A DNA stretch of 64,000 nucleotides from Bacillus sp. RO2 (GTDB taxonomy: Bacteria; Bacillota; Bacilli; Bacillales; Bacillaceae_I): positions 1 through 64,000 of the forward strand of contig NZ_JAAXCU010000053.1 in the NCBI RefSeq assembly GCF_012911845.1, written 5' to 3'. A program made the translations under genes and the position numbers. A model generated the notes under the pieces. That model was not told the origin of the DNA and searched no databases. It was given only the letters and a program-made list of their open reading frames with translations. Each line of letters begins with the position of its first letter. The first letter of the stretch is position 1. This document shows, piece by piece, positions 1 to 9,084 of this stretch.

Positions 1-71
1 TCCGCTCGACTTGCATGTATTAGGCACGCCGCCAGCGTTCGTCCTGAGCCAGGATCAAACTCTCCAATAAA
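1..71 (-). rRNA. rrs: 16S rRNA gene, 5' end only (partial)
   Basis: Read on the minus strand, this is the universal beginning of bacterial 16S rRNA, including AGAGTTTGATCCTGGCTCAG and the following GCGTGCCTAATACATGCAA stretch. The mature 5' end should lie near position 71; the rest of the gene is outside the window to the left. It is transcribed leftward from the tandem promoters at 212-240 and 312-341. Confidence 0.97.
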
Positions 72-211
72 GAGTCTGAGCTTTTGCTCAAAATTTGCTA
101 GCTTGTGTTACTTAAAATCATTTTGTCGTATTCCGTAGAACCGACGTTATGACGCTGTTGTTTTGTTTAGTTTTCAAAGATCATTTTCTGTCGCTCCGTG
201 GCGACTTAATT

Positions 212-240
212 ACTATACCATGCTGTGTGTTTCTCGTCAA
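212..240 (-). promoter_or_regulatory. rRNA operon promoter P2
   Basis: On the minus strand there is a near-consensus sigma-A promoter: -35 TTGACG (235-240), a 17-bp spacer and -10 TATAGT (212-217). It is followed by the leader motif GATCTTTGAAAAC typical of Bacillus rrn operons. It lies about 140 bp upstream of the 16S 5' end. Confidence 0.85.
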
Positions 241-311
241 CATGTTTTTTTAAGTTTTTGTTGCGCGCATTACAGCGAGTTAACAAATCGTGTTTTGCAG
301 CGACGAATAAT

Positions 312-341
312 AATATACCATGCTAACCTTAACACGGTCAA
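312..341 (-). promoter_or_regulatory. rRNA operon promoter P1
   Basis: The -35 TTGACC (336-341) and -10 TATATT (312-317, 18-bp spacer; or GTATAT with 17 bp) sit about 100 bp upstream of P2 in the same orientation. Tandem P1/P2 promoters are usual for Bacillus rRNA operons. Confidence 0.75.
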
Positions 342-495
342 CTACTTTTTTAATATAATTTTAAATTAGTAGTTTAAAAGTAATTTCTTGAATATCAACA
401 CCACTACTTCTATTTATATAGAAGCAAAAGCATCAACCTCTCATCGAGTGTATATATACTATACCACCTCTACATTTCCTCAAACATTAACAACA

Positions 496-532
496 GAAAA
501 AATCCCTGCTATCTTTCAGCAGGGATTTCATA
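496..532 (-). terminator. Terminator after pbuG
   Basis: Hairpin with arms AAATCCCTGCT and AGCAGGGATTT followed by T residues on the minus strand, just downstream of the pbuG stop codon. Confidence 0.85.
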
Positions 533-549
533 ACTCTTCTTCTATTAAA

Positions 550-1875
550 CTATTCAACTAAGAAAACAAAATACAGAACAAAGATGACAAACAATGCATA
601 CATGATTGGATGAATTTCTTTCGTTCTACCCTTCATGATCATCGTGATCGGGTAGAAGATAAATCCTACTGCAATACCTGTTGCGATGCTGTATGTTAAT
701 GGCATTGCAATAACGGTTAAGAATGCAGGTACTGCAATCTCAAATTTGTTCCAATCAATTTTTCCTAATGCCGATACCATCAACACACCGACAATGATTA
801 GTGCTGGTGCTGTTACTGGTTCAGTGATGACAGAAAGCAATGGGAAGAATACTAGTGATAATATGAACAATCCTGCTGTTATCACAGATGCGAATCCTGT
901 TCTACCTCCTGCTGCTACACCGGAAGATGATTCAATGTAGGAAGTGGTAGTGGATGTTCCAAGTACCGCTCCGGCTACTGTTGCTGCAGAGTCTGCAAAA
1001 AGTGCTTTTCCTGCACGCGGAAGTTTGTTGTCTTTCATAAAACCTGCTTGGTTTGCAACGGCTACAAGCGTACCAGCCGTGTCAAAGAAATCTACGAATA
1101 AGAATGTAAGGATGACAACTAGCATTTGAATGGTGAAGATATTTCCTAAACTAGCGAATGCCGCACCGAATGTAGAATCGATACTTGGAACCGCTCCGAC
1201 AACTGCTGAAGGTGTATCAATCAGGCCAAATAGCATACCAACTACTGCTGTAATGACAATCCCGAAGAAGATACCGCCTTTAATGCCTCTTACCATAAGA
1301 ATAACTGTGATTACTAGACCGAAGATTGCTAGTAATGTATTACCGTTTGTTAGATCTCCTAATGCAACAAGTACTACTTCGTCCCCGACGATAACGCCGG
1401 CATTTTGTAATCCAATGAATGTGATGAATAGTCCGATACCTGCTCCAACTGCATATTTTAATTCTGCTGGAATAGCATTGATGATTTTTTCGCGAATACC
1501 GAATAGTGTTAAAAAGATAAAGATGATACCAGAAACTAATACGCCTGCTAGTGCTGTTTGCCAAGGGATGCCCATGCCAAGTACAACGGAATAAGCGAAG
1601 AATGCATTAAGACCCATACCCGGTGCAAGTGCGATTGGGTATTTTGCATAGAGGCCCATGATTAAGCAACCGATTGCTGCGGATAGTGCTGTCGCGGTAA
1701 AGATGGCACCTTGATCCATGCGAAGCGCTTCTGGATAGTCGCCTACGCTTGCCAAAGACAGCATTAGTGGGTTTACTACCAATATATAGGCCATTGCCAG
1801 GAATGTCGTTAGTCCCGCAATGGATTCTGTTTTGTAGCTAGTACCGTGTTTCTCAAACTCAAAATAATTCTTCAT
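550..1875 (-). CDS. pbuG: Guanine/hypoxanthine permease (NCS2/AzgA family)
   Basis: A 441-residue polytopic membrane protein that imports hypoxanthine and guanine, probably by proton symport. It has about 12 hydrophobic segments, and its text is very close to B. subtilis PbuG, including the N-terminal SYKTESIAGLTTFLAMAYIL and the FVDFFDTAGTLVAVA segment conserved in the AzgA branch. An upstream in-frame start at 1953 is rejected because that stretch overlaps the riboswitch terminator; the ATG at 1875 has GAGGAGG eight bases upstream. It lies downstream of guaA on the same strand, as in B. subtilis, with its own promoter, PurR boxes and guanine riboswitch. Confidence 0.95.
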   Translation of the reverse strand: MKNYFEFEKHGTSYKTESIAGLTTFLAMAYILVVNPLMLSLASVGDYPEALRMDQGAIFTATALSAAIGCLIMGLYAKYPIALAPGMGLNAFFAYSVVLGMGIPWQTALAGVLVSGIIFIFLTLFGIREKIINAIPAELKYAVGAGIGLFITFIGLQNAGVIVGDEVVLVALGDLTNGNTLLAIFGLVITVILMVRGIKGGIFFGIVITAVVGMLFGLIDTPSAVVGAVPSIDSTFGAAFASLGNIFTIQMLVVILTFLFVDFFDTAGTLVAVANQAGFMKDNKLPRAGKALFADSAATVAGAVLGTSTTTSYIESSSGVAAGGRTGFASVITAGLFILSLVFFPLLSVITEPVTAPALIIVGVLMVSALGKIDWNKFEIAVPAFLTVIAMPLTYSIATGIAVGFIFYPITMIMKGRTKEIHPIMYALFVIFVLYFVFLVE

Positions 1876-1916
1876 GCAAAAATCCTCCTCAAGATAATTC
1901 GTACAAACAAGAAACA

Positions 1917-1946
1917 AGAAAACGCCCCTGGCATAAACCAGGAGCG
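1917..1946 (-). terminator. Riboswitch-controlled terminator in the pbuG leader
   Basis: Minus-strand stem CGCTCCTGG / CCAGGGGCG with a short loop and TTTT. A competing pairing is possible between the 3' strand of aptamer helix P1 and CCTCGTTAGT just before the terminator, giving an antiterminator in the absence of ligand. This is an OFF switch arrangement. Confidence 0.8.
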
Positions 1947-2032
1947 CTAACATTTAACTAACGAGGATAGGAAGAAGCGAAAACATTCATCTGAATAAAC
2001 TACAGATACATGCCCCACCTAGTTCCTATTAC

Positions 2033-2099
2033 CTCGTAGTCAAGCTGTTTACGGTAGCCTGGTAGAAACTTTTGGGCCATATTCCCAAATTTATACGAG
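2033..2099 (-). promoter_or_regulatory. Guanine riboswitch aptamer (purine class) for pbuG
   Basis: The minus strand shows the purine-aptamer signature: P1 arm CTCGTA, conserved ATATGG, GTTTCTACC, the CCGTAAA loop, then GACTACGAG. The specificity base in J3/1 (equivalent to position 74) is C, the guanine/hypoxanthine form; adenine aptamers have U there. Confidence 0.93.
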
Positions 2100-2134
2100 T
2101 TTTGAACTATAAAAGTATGATAATTTCTGTTTTT

Positions 2135-2163
2135 ATATTACCAAGCTCACAAAGATTCGTCAA
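2135..2163 (-). promoter_or_regulatory. pbuG promoter
   Basis: TTGACG (2158-2163), 17-bp spacer, TAATAT (2135-2140), reading toward the riboswitch and pbuG. Confidence 0.8.
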
Positions 2164-2169
2164 CACAAA

Positions 2170-2210
2170 AAACGAACATTCGACAAATAATTTTTACCAA
2201 TGTTCGTTTT
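2170..2210 (-). promoter_or_regulatory. PurR operator: inverted PurBox pair upstream of pbuG
   Basis: Two inverted PurBox cores, CGAACATT (2173-2180) and AATGTTCG (2199-2206), are 18 bp apart immediately upstream of the pbuG -35 element. Spaced inverted PurBoxes are the known PurR control site in Bacillus, with binding relieved by PRPP. Confidence 0.75.
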
Positions 2211-2222
2211 TAATCTAAAAAG

Positions 2223-2256
2223 AAAAGCCGACCAGGCGATCCCGGTCGGCTTTTAC
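2223..2256 (-). terminator. Terminator after guaA
   Basis: Perfect arms AAAAGCCGACC and GGTCGGCTTTT flank a 10-base loop directly after the guaA stop codon. Confidence 0.9.
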
Positions 2257-2261
2257 ACTTA

Positions 2262-3800
2262 TTATTCCCACTCAATTGTTGCAGGTGGCTTACTTGTAAT
2301 GTCATACACAACGCGGTTGATGTGATCTACCTCGTTGACAATACGTGTGGAGATTACTTCTAGTACATCCCAAGGGATACGCGCCCAATCGGACGTCATT
2401 CCATCGATAGATGTTACAGCACGGATACCGATTGTGTAATCGTACGTACGTTGATCTCCCATCACTCCGACACTGCGTATGTCTGGAAGTACCGTGAAGT
2501 ATTGCCAGATGTCACGGTCTAGGCCTGCTTTTTTGATTTCTTCACGTAGGATATGATCGGATTCGCGAACAATTTCCAGTTTCTCATCAGAGATTTCACC
2601 AAGAACGCGGATTCCAAGACCCGGACCTGGGAATGGCTGACGCCAAACGATTTCGTCCGGAATACCTAGTTCTGTTCCTAGTGCACGAACCTCATCTTTG
2701 AACAATGTGTTCAATGGCTCTATCAGTTGGAACTGCATGTCTTCTGGAAGTCCGCCCACATTGTGGTGAGATTTGATGGTTTGTGCAGTTGCCGTACCAC
2801 TCTCGATGATATCTGTGTAAAGCGTACCTTGTGCAAGATAGTCGATGCCCTCTAATTTAGAAGCTTCATCATCAAACACATAGATAAATTCGTTACCGAT
2901 GATTTTACGTTTTTGCTCAGGATCAGAAACACCTTTTAGCTTGTTAAGGAAACGATCTTTTGCATCTACTTTAATTACGTTCATGTTGAAGCCTTCACTA
3001 AACGTCTTCATTACAGCGTCCGCTTCGTTTTTACGTAATAGACCGTGGTCTACAAAAATACAAGTCAATTGGTCACCGATTGCTTTGTGAATCAACACAG
3101 CTACAACCGAAGAGTCTACTCCGCCGCTTAGTGCGCAAAGTACTTTTTTGTCGCCGACAATGTCACGTATTTTTTGCATTTCGATTTCAAGGAAGTTCTC
3201 AATTGTCCAGCTGTCTGTGCAACCACAAACGTTGTACACGAAGTTTCTTAAAAGATCATTTCCATATACAGAGTGACGTACCTCTGGGTGGAATTGAACA
3301 CCGTACATTTTCTTGTCTTCGTTACTGATTCCGGCAATCGGACATGCTGGGCTAGTAAGGTCAACAGCGAAGTCTTCCGGTTCTGAAACAACTAGGTCAC
3401 CATGACTCATCCATACAACTTGCTGTTCCGGAATATCTTGATACAACGCAGATTGGTTAGAAACAGTTGCAAGTGCTTTTCCGTATTCACGGTGACTTGC
3501 TTTTTCTACTACTCCGCCAAAGTGCATCGTCATTAGCTGCATGCCGTAGCAAATACCTAGAACAGGAATGCCAAGTTCAAAGATTTCTTCGTCACAACGG
3601 AAGGAGTTTTCCCCGTATACACTGTTTGGTCCGCCAGAAAGGATGATTCCTTTTGGGTTCATTTTTTTGATTTCTTCTGCTGTAATCGTATGTGGATGTA
3701 GTTCGCTATAGACACCGAACTCACGGATACGACGTGTGATTAGTTGGTTATATTGACTGCCGAAGTCAAGGACGACGACCATTTCTTGGATACCTTCCAC
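2262..3800 (-). CDS. guaA: GMP synthase (glutamine-hydrolysing)
   Basis: Makes GMP from XMP, ATP and glutamine, the last step of guanine nucleotide synthesis in the cytoplasm. The 512 residues match the normal single-chain length. The class I glutamine amidotransferase domain comes first (GICYGMQLM with the nucleophilic Cys, and the FHPE His-Glu pair). It is followed by the ATP-pyrophosphatase domain with LSGGVDSS (P-loop) and the dimerisation domain ending KPPATIEWE. The start is a GTG with GAGGTG seven bases upstream; the next Met would cut into the first beta strand. It is controlled by the leader riboswitch at 4192-4263, and a MITE-like palindrome lies inside the leader. Confidence 0.98.
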   Translation of the reverse strand: MEGIQEMVVVLDFGSQYNQLITRRIREFGVYSELHPHTITAEEIKKMNPKGIILSGGPNSVYGENSFRCDEEIFELGIPVLGICYGMQLMTMHFGGVVEKASHREYGKALATVSNQSALYQDIPEQQVVWMSHGDLVVSEPEDFAVDLTSPACPIAGISNEDKKMYGVQFHPEVRHSVYGNDLLRNFVYNVCGCTDSWTIENFLEIEMQKIRDIVGDKKVLCALSGGVDSSVVAVLIHKAIGDQLTCIFVDHGLLRKNEADAVMKTFSEGFNMNVIKVDAKDRFLNKLKGVSDPEQKRKIIGNEFIYVFDDEASKLEGIDYLAQGTLYTDIIESGTATAQTIKSHHNVGGLPEDMQFQLIEPLNTLFKDEVRALGTELGIPDEIVWRQPFPGPGLGIRVLGEISDEKLEIVRESDHILREEIKKAGLDRDIWQYFTVLPDIRSVGVMGDQRTYDYTIGIRAVTSIDGMTSDWARIPWDVLEVISTRIVNEVDHINRVVYDITSKPPATIEWE

Positions 3801-3879
3801 CCGAATTCACCTCATAAGTTTATTATTTTTCGGAGCATATCTTTTCGTTTATTTTGACCTATAAAAGGAAAGATATGCC

Positions 3880-4085
3880 TTTCGTTTTCAAAAGGGCAAT
3901 CTGTTTAACTCCTGTAGATTTCCGTTCCAGGTGTTCGCTTTCCTAAGGGTGGTGCTGTAGCCTCCTCGGCTTCGCCTGCGGGGTCTCAACCTACCACTAT
4001 CTCCCTAAGGAGTCTCACACCTTGCACTCGAATCTACAGGTGGATAAACTATCACATATCATGTTGAATTACCCTTTAAAACACA
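3880..4085. repeat. MITE-like palindromic repeat in the guaA leader
   Basis: The core element runs 3911-4040 with perfect 10-bp terminal arms CCTGTAGATT and AATCTACAGG. It carries the GC-rich core shared by five other elements in the window (GCCTCCTCGGCT then CGCCTGCGGGGTCT). Imperfect outer arms (AAAAGGGCAAT against ATTACCCTTT) may extend it to 3880-4085. It lies between the riboswitch terminator and the guaA start codon, so it is transcribed as part of the 5' UTR. Confidence 0.8.
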
Positions 4086-4086
4086 A

Positions 4087-4138
4087 AAAAACTAGAATCT
4101 TCCCCTCATATTTACATAAGAAGGCAGAATTCTAGTTT
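4087..4138 (-). terminator. Riboswitch-controlled terminator in the guaA leader
   Basis: Minus-strand arms AAACTAGAA and TTCTAGTTT followed by a T run. The loop contains CTGCCTTC, which is complementary over 8 bases to GAAGGCAG at the P1 3' strand. An antiterminator also forms from TTCCCCTC with GAGGGGAA. Ligand-stabilised P1 would therefore free the terminator: an OFF switch. Confidence 0.82.
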
Positions 4139-4191
4139 GCTAGAGGGGAACTTATATTTTGATATAATTCGCCCTACCAGGAATAGAACTG

Positions 4192-4263
4192 CCTTCATAG
4201 TCGGGTAGTTGACGGCAACCCGGTAGAGACTCTCGAACCATATTATCGAGGATATATGAAGCC
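4192..4263 (-). promoter_or_regulatory. Guanine riboswitch aptamer for guaA
   Basis: The minus strand has P1 CTTCATA / TATGAAG, the ATATGG and GTCTCTACC signatures, a GCCGTCAA loop and GACTATG. J3/1 carries C, so guanine is the expected ligand. It lies between yebA and guaA and reads only into guaA. Confidence 0.92.
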
Positions 4264-4295
4264 AATAAAATTTATAGTTGTATTAATTTGACCTT

Positions 4296-4324
4296 ATTCT
4301 ATCAGTGTGTTTCTACTAGGTCAA
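4296..4324 (-). promoter_or_regulatory. guaA promoter
   Basis: TTGACC (4319-4324), 17-bp spacer, TAGAAT (4296-4301). The -35 element overlaps the stop codon of the upstream transglutaminase gene, so guaA has its own start of transcription. Confidence 0.8.
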
Positions 4325-6543
4325 GATGATGTCTTTTTAATTAAATTTTCCCATAATTCCACCGATTTCTCCCATTCATGCTCAGACGAATCGCCGCGGT
4401 AAAGGACACGTTCGTAACGAGCAGTGAGGGATTGCATATCTCCAGTGCTGTAATAGTCATCAATATACTTGGCATATTCGCGAAGTGTCTGACCTTCTTT
4501 GCGCGTGAGACCGATAGAATGCAACTGTCTTAACAAGGCAGGATATGCTTTATTAAAAGTACCCTCATCCCTTTTCCCTTTATAGCGCAAGATATAGTAA
4601 TAAGGAATCCATTTGTTTCGGCCGAAAAACAACACGGCACCTGCAGCAATTAACGATGCCACAAAAAGTGCTGCCGGCTTCCAAGAGATATCTGTAAAAT
4701 TCCACGTTCCATCATTAGAACCAGACGCTCCAGCAGCCTCTTCATCTTCCCCTGGATCTAACTCAGGAATATTACTTCGATCTGTTTCCGGTTGTTCCGG
4801 TTGTTCAATAGTATCGTCTTCCCCCGTTGTTTCCCCTGTATTTTCTTCTACAGACTGATACACAAAGCTATAAGGATTAGAAAATCCGCTTGTTGGTTCA
4901 TAAGTTACCCAGCCGACTTCCGGATAGTAGACTTCCACCCAAGAGTGGGCGTTGTTGTTTGTTACTTCAAAAAGCCTGGTGTTATTATCTGTCACATCGA
5001 CAAACTCACCTTGCGTGTATCCCTTTACCCATCTTGCCGGAATGTCGACAGCACGCAATAGGGCAACCATCGAAGTCGAGAAGTTGTCGCAATATCCCTG
5101 CATCGTTTCAAATAGGAATTGATCCACATAGTCTTGATCTCCTGAAGGGACGGCAACATCTGTTGTTTCATAAACAAAGTCGTTGTTTCGAAAATATCTT
5201 TCTACCGCATTAACCTTATCAAACCGAGAAGTGAACGACCCGGTTATTTCTTCCGCAAGTTCGACCACCCTGTCTGGCAACGTGTCAGGCAACTGAGTAT
5301 AACGTTCCACAAACTCCTCATTGCTTTCTTCACCTGTTCCAGGCTGAGCTCCTTTTAAAGCTTCTATATAATACCTGGGAAACGAATAGTTCACTCGATA
5401 TTTTTCTAATTCAATTGGATCTCCATCTTCATCTAATGTACGAATCTTTTCCGTACTGTCGTTTAGGCTAAAATTAATCCCCTCTTCTTCGACTTGAATT
5501 TCTTTTAATCCAAGTGGATAGTTGATATGAGGATAGGTTTTTTCCATCGTTAATGTGGCAGAATACGCATCCGTCGGAACCTCATTACTCATCCAAGAAA
5601 CCTGATCATTACGTCCTCTATACAGTTCTGCTCGTTCTCCCTCTGTCGAATCCCAGCCTTTCCCTGTATAGATGTCTTTTGTTTCCACTCGCCAATAGTG
5701 AGTGCGCGTCAGTTCTGCTTGGAAAACGACGCTATCATCCGGAACAAACGGGCCACCAAGGCGAGAATCATTTTCCCCATATCCGATTTTCCGCACACCT
5801 CCACCTGTTCCGGGACCGTCTCCATTTCCAATTCCCTTTAAAAAAGGCACAGGATCTGGCCAAATAGGTGCAGCTTTAGGCGAGAAGTAACCGGCTGTAG
5901 CGGAAAGGAGAATAAAGATAATCAAGGGAACTCCCCATCCAATTAGAAGTTTTCCACTTCTATACACCCCTTCCCGCTCTTTCAATCTCTCTAAATGGAC
6001 AAACCCAACAATGGATAGTCCAACCACAATCAACCGCATAATCGCTTCATTCCCTTGATACGGTGTAAAGGTATCAAGAATGGCAACGTAGGTGATGGTG
6101 AATATAACAAATAACAACATTTGTTTTCGGTACAAGATCCAGTAGATTACAAGATAACTTACAAGCCAAAGCAGGATAAACAGCAAGATACTCCTGAACA
6201 TCCCTGTCATCGCAACCCAATCTTGAGCCCAAATAACATTCACATTATATTTCAAATCATTCAAAAGGTATGCAAACCAGTCCTTACTCAGAAACCTGCC
6301 ATCCATATAGAGGATATGAATAAAATAAAACATAAACCCGAAATGAACGAAAAAGCTCAGAAGTGGGAGTATTTGCAAAAAGGAAAGCGAGAAAGATATT
6401 AGAAGGAACACAACGAACACATATAAGTTTGCGGTATCTGTTACATCCTTTAGCGGCAGGATCCATTCAAGTAACAAAACAAATCCGAATACATGCATGA
6501 GTAAGGCATAACCATTTCGCTGATAGGGATTGGATTTTGCCAT
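4321..6543 (-). CDS. yebA: Membrane-anchored transglutaminase-like protein (TgpA family, YebA)
   Basis: A 740-residue protein with about six N-terminal transmembrane helices (DUF3488/TgpA part), an extracytoplasmic transglutaminase-like domain, a low-complexity acidic linker, one more helix and a cytoplasmic DUF4129-type tail. The catalytic triad is visible: Cys in GYCDNFSTSM (about residue 484), His in AHSWVEV and Asp/Glu in the following VTYEPTSG strand. The GTG at 6546 is less likely than the ATG at 6543, which has GAGGTG eight bases upstream. It forms a tight operon with yeaC and yeaD, and this MoxR/DUF58/TgpA trio is widely conserved. Its substrate is unknown; a cell-envelope cross-linking role is inferred. 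Confidence 0.9.
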   Translation of the reverse strand: MAKSNPYQRNGYALLMHVFGFVLLLEWILPLKDVTDTANLYVFVVFLLISFSLSFLQILPLLSFFVHFGFMFYFIHILYMDGRFLSKDWFAYLLNDLKYNVNVIWAQDWVAMTGMFRSILLFILLWLVSYLVIYWILYRKQMLLFVIFTITYVAILDTFTPYQGNEAIMRLIVVGLSIVGFVHLERLKEREGVYRSGKLLIGWGVPLIIFILLSATAGYFSPKAAPIWPDPVPFLKGIGNGDGPGTGGGVRKIGYGENDSRLGGPFVPDDSVVFQAELTRTHYWRVETKDIYTGKGWDSTEGERAELYRGRNDQVSWMSNEVPTDAYSATLTMEKTYPHINYPLGLKEIQVEEEGINFSLNDSTEKIRTLDEDGDPIELEKYRVNYSFPRYYIEALKGAQPGTGEESNEEFVERYTQLPDTLPDRVVELAEEITGSFTSRFDKVNAVERYFRNNDFVYETTDVAVPSGDQDYVDQFLFETMQGYCDNFSTSMVALLRAVDIPARWVKGYTQGEFVDVTDNNTRLFEVTNNNAHSWVEVYYPEVGWVTYEPTSGFSNPYSFVYQSVEENTGETTGEDDTIEQPEQPETDRSNIPELDPGEDEEAAGASGSNDGTWNFTDISWKPAALFVASLIAAGAVLFFGRNKWIPYYYILRYKGKRDEGTFNKAYPALLRQLHSIGLTRKEGQTLREYAKYIDDYYSTGDMQSLTARYERVLYRGDSSEHEWEKSVELWENLIKKTSS

Positions 6544-6545
6544 CA

Positions 6546-7760
6546 CTAACTCACCTCACTTATGATGGGACTTTTCGGCTTAGTCGGATAGACGGTCTTA
6601 ATCAAAATATTTCTCCGCTTCAATAGATCCATGTAGGAAAGTTCTTCTTTCGTCAAACGTACTCCTTCATCCTTTGTAAGATGGACTTCTAGATGCAGGT
6701 GTCTAGTAGAGAGTTTTTCAAGACTTTCTACCATGCCCCTGTTAAGTTTGCCTGTGATAAAAATAAACGTAACGGTTGGCTGGAATTTACCGATTTCCAT
6801 TTCAATCACTTTGGAGAAATCCCTTTTGCTGTTCGGTTGGATTTTCGCAAGGTGATAATAAATCCCTGCAAACTGTTCTTCCCCGCTTCGCAACGAATAC
6901 ACCGATCGATCTTCCCCAACCGATACAAGGCCAACCTGAGATCCATACTTGAGGATAGCTTTGGTCATGGCAGCACTGTAGCTGACCGCACTTTCAAACG
7001 AGGCGCTCTGGGAACGATCAATAAACAACATAACATCATGTGATTGCTGTTGTTCAAATTCCTTTGTCATAATATCGTTACGACGCGCCGTCGCTTTCCA
7101 ATCAATCCAAGAGAATCTGTCCCCTGGCTGATATTCCCTGACACCAACCGTCATAGATGTATCACGAACCATTTTCATTTTAGATGACGTGGACCCTTGA
7201 TCAAACTTATTTTCGTGTTGTCTATACGTCATTTCTGCATAGCTTGGATACACCAAAAAGTGCTGATCCACTTCTATTATTCTCTCTTTTTCAATCAAGC
7301 CTAGGAAATCACCTGTCACCAAACGGATTCCAGTCAATGTATGCTCTCCGCGCGGAACACGGTCTAACGCATATTGAATGGTGATGGTGCTTTTAAACCA
7401 AGGAAAAAGAATCCGCTTTGCCTGCTTTGTTTGCTGACAGAATAATAGGTCATTTGGAAGAACTTCTTCTACTAAAAGAAACGCAAGCGGTACTGGCACC
7501 GTTCTTCTAAGCGTTATAGTCCCTATAAACCTATCTCCAGCACGGTATTTTTCCTGATTAATTGTTCTTGATACTTCAAAATCCTTGAGTGGATACACTA
7601 ATATTAAAAAAGCATACAAGGCAAAAGGCAAGAAGCTGACGAATAAAAACCAGCTGACAAACCCGCCTTGGAACATGGCATAAACAAAGGTGATGACGAC
7701 CAACATAAGAAAAGAAACCAATTTCCAGATTTTTTTAACTTTCTGAAGAAATGCCTTCAT
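6546..7760 (-). CDS. yeaD: DUF58 domain protein (YeaD)
   Basis: A 404-residue protein with two N-terminal transmembrane helices followed by a long DUF58 domain. The diagnostic SWIDWKATARRND segment and a vWA-like stretch (MLFIDRSQSA) are present. In MoxR-DUF58-TgpA operons the DUF58 protein is thought to act with the MoxR ATPase, but its exact role is not settled. The start overlaps the stop of yeaC by one base (TAATG), which implies translational coupling, and the gene runs into yebA without a gap. Confidence 0.9.
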   Translation of the reverse strand: MKAFLQKVKKIWKLVSFLMLVVITFVYAMFQGGFVSWFLFVSFLPFALYAFLILVYPLKDFEVSRTINQEKYRAGDRFIGTITLRRTVPVPLAFLLVEEVLPNDLLFCQQTKQAKRILFPWFKSTITIQYALDRVPRGEHTLTGIRLVTGDFLGLIEKERIIEVDQHFLVYPSYAEMTYRQHENKFDQGSTSSKMKMVRDTSMTVGVREYQPGDRFSWIDWKATARRNDIMTKEFEQQQSHDVMLFIDRSQSASFESAVSYSAAMTKAILKYGSQVGLVSVGEDRSVYSLRSGEEQFAGIYYHLAKIQPNSKRDFSKVIEMEIGKFQPTVTFIFITGKLNRGMVESLEKLSTRHLHLEVHLTKDEGVRLTKEELSYMDLLKRRNILIKTVYPTKPKSPIISEVS

Positions 7761-8713
7761 TATCTGCTCAACGACCTTTGAACGGGAATTGGCGTGCGGT
7801 CAATCACCTTTTTCACCACTTGCTCCGCTGTCATCCCCTCAAACTTCGCCTCTGATTTTAGGATAATTCGATGCGGCAACACATATGGAGCCAAATATTG
7901 AATGTCATCCGGAAGCACATAATCTCTGCCATGAATAAAAGCATACGCTTGAGCCGCTTTCATCAATGCCACCGAACCACGTGGACTTGCGCCTAAATAG
8001 ACGGACTGGTGAGTACGAGTACGATTGACCAAGTCAACGATATATTCTTTTACCGTCACATCCACATGCACTTCTTTTACTTGTTTCTGCATTTCTTGAA
8101 GTTCTTCCAATGTAATAACCGATTGCAACTCATTGATCGGTTGTTTCTTTTCTGTTGTATGTAAAATATTCACTTCTTCCTGAGGCGATGGATAGCCCAT
8201 ATTCATTTTGAATAAAAAGCGGTCAAGTTGTGCCTCTGGCAATGGATACGTACCTTCATATTCAATTGGATTCTGTGTCGCCATTACAAAAAACGGGTTT
8301 CCTAATGACAGGGTGTTCCCATCCACTGTGACACTTCCCTCTTCCATTCCCTCTAACAAAGCCGCTTGTGTTTTGGGAGAAGTTCGGTTAATTTCATCCG
8401 CAAGGACAATGTTCCCCATAATCGGGCCAGGTCTGAATTCGAATTTCAATTCTTTTGGGTTATAAATGGAGCTTCCTGTTACATCTGATGGCAAAAGGTC
8501 AGGTGTGAACTGGATACGTTTGAAATTTGCCCCGACTGATTTGGCAAGAGAGCGCACCATCAATGTTTTCCCAACTCCAGGTACATCCTCAAGAAGCACA
8601 TGCCCTCCCGCAAGCAAAGCAACAATACTTAATTCCGCTACATGTTCTTTCCCAATCATGACATTGCCAATATTGTCCAATATTCGTTTTACTTGTAATG
8701 GTGTAGTTTCCAA
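7760..8713 (-). CDS. yeaC: MoxR-family AAA+ ATPase (YeaC)
   Basis: A 317-residue cytoplasmic ATPase of the MoxR branch. It has Walker A (GVPGVGKT, about residues 44-51), Walker B (ADEIN), sensor 1 (MATQNP) and a C-terminal lid. It likely acts as a chaperone for the vWA/DUF58 partner encoded next. The start is TTG with AGGGGGT upstream at a normal distance; no ATG fits the conserved N-terminus. It is the first gene of the yeaC-yeaD-yebA operon. Confidence 0.92.
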   Translation of the reverse strand: METTPLQVKRILDNIGNVMIGKEHVAELSIVALLAGGHVLLEDVPGVGKTLMVRSLAKSVGANFKRIQFTPDLLPSDVTGSSIYNPKELKFEFRPGPIMGNIVLADEINRTSPKTQAALLEGMEEGSVTVDGNTLSLGNPFFVMATQNPIEYEGTYPLPEAQLDRFLFKMNMGYPSPQEEVNILHTTEKKQPINELQSVITLEELQEMQKQVKEVHVDVTVKEYIVDLVNRTRTHQSVYLGASPRGSVALMKAAQAYAFIHGRDYVLPDDIQYLAPYVLPHRIILKSEAKFEGMTAEQVVKKVIDRTPIPVQRSLSR

Positions 8714-8729
8714 AATCCGTACCCCCTAG

Positions 8730-9084
8730 ATTCTATATTTATATATAAATCGACAACAATTTGATACCTAACCTACACTATATTCGCTTTTCTGTCAGAA
8801 AAACCCTTCATTACCCATGTAAATAGTTTCAATTTTCCCTATTTATAGAATAACAAATTAAGGAGAACGAATGGTACTAATCGCTCTCAGGGAAAAAGTA
8901 GCAAAGAATATCGAATCATAAAGAAGGAATTTCGGATTCCGTGTAGAATTTTAGACTATAAGAGGGTGTAACCAACTTAAACATTTACCCCTATATCAAA
9001 AGGGTTAAACTTTTTTAATCATGCATCCCTTAAAATCTTCACAGAGCACAGGGCCAAACTCCTTGTTCTTAAAGGGATGAGACA
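8730..9084. other. Intergenic region between divergent yeaC and mpsC-like genes
   Basis: About 355 bp of AT-rich sequence that must hold the promoters of both divergent genes. No convincing promoter pair, RNA gene or repeat was found. A GGGATGAGACA ribosome binding site precedes the ATG at 9085. Confidence 0.5.

Noticed and set aside
163-369. 68-codon frame on the plus strand upstream of 16S rRNA
   Set aside because: It lies on the opposite strand across the two rRNA promoters and leader, with no ribosome binding site and no recognisable protein.
1876-1953. Longer N-terminus for pbuG
   Set aside because: It overlaps the riboswitch terminator and lacks the conserved sequence of the family.
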